Below, piece after piece: positions 5,003-6,540 of a stretch of DNA of 6,540 nt. The translations under genes and the position numbers were made by a program. Below the pieces are notes generated by a model that worked only from the letters and a program-made list of their open reading frames with translations, was not told the DNA's origin and searched no databases. Source of the stretch: Candidatus Hydrogenedentota bacterium (GTDB lineage: Bacteria; Hydrogenedentota; Hydrogenedentia; Hydrogenedentiales; CAITNO01); assembly GCA_903922535.1 (NCBI GenBank), contig CAIXUF010000785.1, positions 1 through 6,540 of the forward strand. The letters run 5' to 3'. Every line of letters starts with the position of its first letter. The stretch's first letter is position 1.

Positions 5003-6436
5003 ATGGACAGTATGAGTCTGACGAGAAGGGCCTTTCTGGCCGCCGCAACAACGACCATGGCGTTTGGTGCCGTCACCACCAAGGACGGCAAAGAGGTCAT
5101 CGAGGCCCCGCCTGTGACGCCAAACACCGCGAAAGTGGTTCCCCGCAAGCTTTCCCCCAATGACAAGGTGAACATTGCGGCCATCGGCGCGGGCGGCAAA
5201 GGCACGTCGGACATCATGAGCTGCAAGAAGCTCGGCGAGAACATCATCGCCCTCTGCGACGTGGACTGGGACCGCTGCGCCGAGTCGTTCTACCGCATTC
5301 CCGACGCCAAGCAGTTCAAAGACTACCGCAACATGCTCGAGAAGATGCCCGAAATCGACGCGCTGACCATTTCGACGCCGGACCACACCCACGCCCCGGC
5401 GGCCTACATGGCCATGATGATGGGCAAACACGTGTACGTCCAGAAACCGCTGACCCACACGGTCGCCGAAGCGCGCCTGCTCAAAAACACCGCCGCGGAA
5501 TGCGGCGTCATGACCCAGATGGGCAACCAGGGCCACTGCGGCGACGGCGTCCGCGAGCTTTGCGAGATGATCTGGAGCGGCGCCATCGGCAACGTCAGCG
5601 AAATACACGTGTGGACGCACCGCCCGGTGTGGGACAACAACGGCAGGACCGAGCCGCTGCCGCCCGAGGTCGCCCCCGAAAACATGGACTGGGACCGCTG
5701 GATTGGCGCCTCCCCCTGGCGCCCCTACAACCACAAACTCGCCCCGCATGACTGGCGCGCATGGCTCGATTTCGGCGGCGGTTCGCTCGGCGACATGGCC
5801 TGCCACATCATGGACGCGGCCTACATGTCCATGAAGCTCGTTGACGCCACGGACTACACCGTGGAAGTGGTCGAGCAGCGCGGCCGCAACGACCAGACCT
5901 TCCCGATCACCACCACGATCAAGTATGCCTTCCCGGCCCGCGGCGGTATGCCGCCCGTGGACGTGTACTGGTACGACGGCCACTATCCGGACGAGAAAAC
6001 CGGCGAGCCCATTTACAACCGGCCCAAGCGGCCCGCCGCCGTTCCGGACAACGAGCCGCTCGGCGACAAGGACATGAACGGCTCCTTCTTCATCGGCGAC
6101 AAGGGCATCCTGACGGCCGGCGAATACGGCGGCGACCCGCGCCTCATGCCTGCCGCCTCCATGAAGGACTACAAGATGCCCGACCCGACCATCGAGCGCA
6201 TCCCCGGCGAGAGCCCCTATTTCGACTGGATTCGCGGCATCAAGGAAGGCAAGATGCCCAGCTCCAACTTCAGCTACGCCGGCCCCTTCACCGAAATGGT
6301 CAATTTCGGCAACTTGGTCGTCAAATCCGGCCAGAAGCTCCACTGGGACAACAAGGCCGGCGTCGTCATGGACGTGCCCAACGCCGCGCAGATTGTCAGC
6401 AAGCAATACCGCAAGGGCTGGGAACTGCCCTGCTGA
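5003..6436 (+). CDS. Tat-exported Gfo/Idh/MocA-family oxidoreductase, 477 aa
   Basis: An NAD(P)-dependent sugar or cyclitol dehydrogenase-like protein. I place the start at ATG 5003, with AAAGGA at 4989-4994 eight bases upstream. A frame open from 4907 would add 32 residues ahead of the signal and overlap the GH31 gene, so I rejected it. Residues 6-11 (LTRRAFL region, Arg8-Arg9) are a twin-arginine motif followed by an Ala/Thr-rich hydrophobic stretch to about 22, so export in folded form is expected. The Rossmann fold starts at 56 (VNIAAIGAGGKG; Gly62, Gly64, Gly67), with CDVDWD at 85-90, STPDHTH at 124-130, and VQKPLTH (146-152) containing the conserved Lys148. The usual Glu of EKP is Gln147 here. 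The C-terminal substrate domain has FGGGSLGDMACHIMD (257-271), with Asp264 and His268 in the catalytic region. The GH109 hydrolases are relatives, so glycosidase rather than dehydrogenase activity is possible. A strong terminator follows. Confidence 0.92.
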   Translation: MDSMSLTRRAFLAAATTTMAFGAVTTKDGKEVIEAPPVTPNTAKVVPRKLSPNDKVNIAAIGAGGKGTSDIMSCKKLGENIIALCDVDWDRCAESFYRIPDAKQFKDYRNMLEKMPEIDALTISTPDHTHAPAAYMAMMMGKHVYVQKPLTHTVAEARLLKNTAAECGVMTQMGNQGHCGDGVRELCEMIWSGAIGNVSEIHVWTHRPVWDNNGRTEPLPPEVAPENMDWDRWIGASPWRPYNHKLAPHDWRAWLDFGGGSLGDMACHIMDAAYMSMKLVDATDYTVEVVEQRGRNDQTFPITTTIKYAFPARGGMPPVDVYWYDGHYPDEKTGEPIYNRPKRPAAVPDNEPLGDKDMNGSFFIGDKGILTAGEYGGDPRLMPAASMKDYKMPDPTIERIPGESPYFDWIRGIKEGKMPSSNFSYAGPFTEMVNFGNLVVKSGQKLHWDNKAGVVMDVPNAAQIVSKQYRKGWELPC

Positions 6437-6459
6437 CGGATTGACATAAAAACCATGCA

Positions 6460-6503
6460 CGCCGCGTCCTAACCCCCAGGACGCGGCGCGTTCTTCTTTT
6501 TTT
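6460..6503 (+). terminator. Strong intrinsic terminator after the oxidoreductase gene
   Basis: CGCCGCGTCCT (6460-6470) pairs perfectly over 11 bp with AGGACGCGGCG (6478-6488) around a 7-nt C-rich loop. A T-rich run ending in seven T (6497-6503) follows. It lies 24 nt after the stop codon and closes the GH31-oxidoreductase transcription unit. Confidence 0.92.
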
Positions 6504-6512
6504 GCCTTTTGC

Positions 6513-6540
6513 CCTTCGTCCTTCGTCCTTCGTCCTTTGC
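6513..6540 (+). repeat. Heptamer tandem repeat (CCTTCGT) running to the window end
   Basis: Three perfect CCTTCGT units begin at 6513, 6520 and 6527, then a degenerate CCTTTGC (6534-6540). The array probably continues beyond the window. The preceding TTTGCCTTTTGCC (6501-6513) looks like decayed copies. It has the same 7-nt period and a TTC in each perfect unit, like the array at 3123. Confidence 0.85.

Noticed and set aside
5003..5011. ATGGACAGT at the oxidoreductase start matching a repeat unit of the right arm
   Set aside because: A single 9-base match made of ordinary codons (Met-Asp-Ser); no tandem copies nearby. ATGGACGAG inside the GH31 gene at 3463 is the same kind of chance match.
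4949..6460. 503-codon open frame on the minus strand opposite the oxidoreductase gene
   Set aside because: It is a GC-bias shadow: its product is Ala/Val/His/Gly-rich with no recognisable motif, while the opposite strand carries a full Gfo/Idh/MocA protein with Tat signal, ribosome site and terminator.

Overview
The window is GC-rich (roughly 60%) bacterial DNA. The gene content points to the Planctomycetota/Lentisphaerota/Hydrogenedentota type of bacterium. The markers are a pseudopilin-like protein ending in the DUF1559 'H-X9-DG' signature, a Tat-exported Gfo/Idh/MocA oxidoreductase, a membrane-anchored GH31 glycosidase, and intergenic spacers filled with short tandem repeats. My best guess is Candidatus Hydrogenedentes. 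That is an inference from protein style, not from a marker gene.

Layout: (1) 3-413 (+) is the C-terminal end of the DUF1559-type protein, followed by a GC-rich hairpin at 431-464. (2) 552-1505 (+) is a 317-residue, probably exported protein of unknown family. (3) 1512-2771 (-) is a DegT/DnrJ/EryC1/StrS-family PLP aminotransferase, convergent with gene 2; only 6 nt separate the stops, and one hairpin spans both. (4) 2772-3168 is a 397-nt spacer. It holds two facing arrays of a 9-nt repeat (ATGGACNNN, then its reverse complement), and a 7-nt repeat that runs into the Shine-Dalgarno of the next gene. (5) 3169-4920 (+) is a GH31 glycosidase with an N-terminal membrane anchor and no room for the usual N-terminal beta-sandwich. 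(6) 5003-6436 (+) is a Tat-exported Gfo/Idh/MocA oxidoreductase, followed by a strong intrinsic terminator (6460-6503) and a second 7-nt tandem repeat running to the window end.

Genes 5 and 6 are co-directional, 82 nt apart, with no terminator between them and a strong one after gene 6. They plausibly form a transcription unit for processing sugars outside the cytoplasm: the GH31 would release alpha-linked sugars and the oxidoreductase would act on a sugar or cyclitol. The aminotransferase resembles the AHBA synthase/2-deoxy-scyllo-inosose aminotransferase branch by its S-x-Q-Q-x-K lysine motif. It could work in amino-sugar or aminocyclitol metabolism, but it is divergently transcribed from genes 5 and 6, so a shared pathway is only a guess.

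I see no RNA gene, CRISPR array, insertion sequence or phage gene. No new multi-gene system is evident. The points most worth a second look are the repeat-rich spacer, the trimmed GH31 and the unassigned exported protein.
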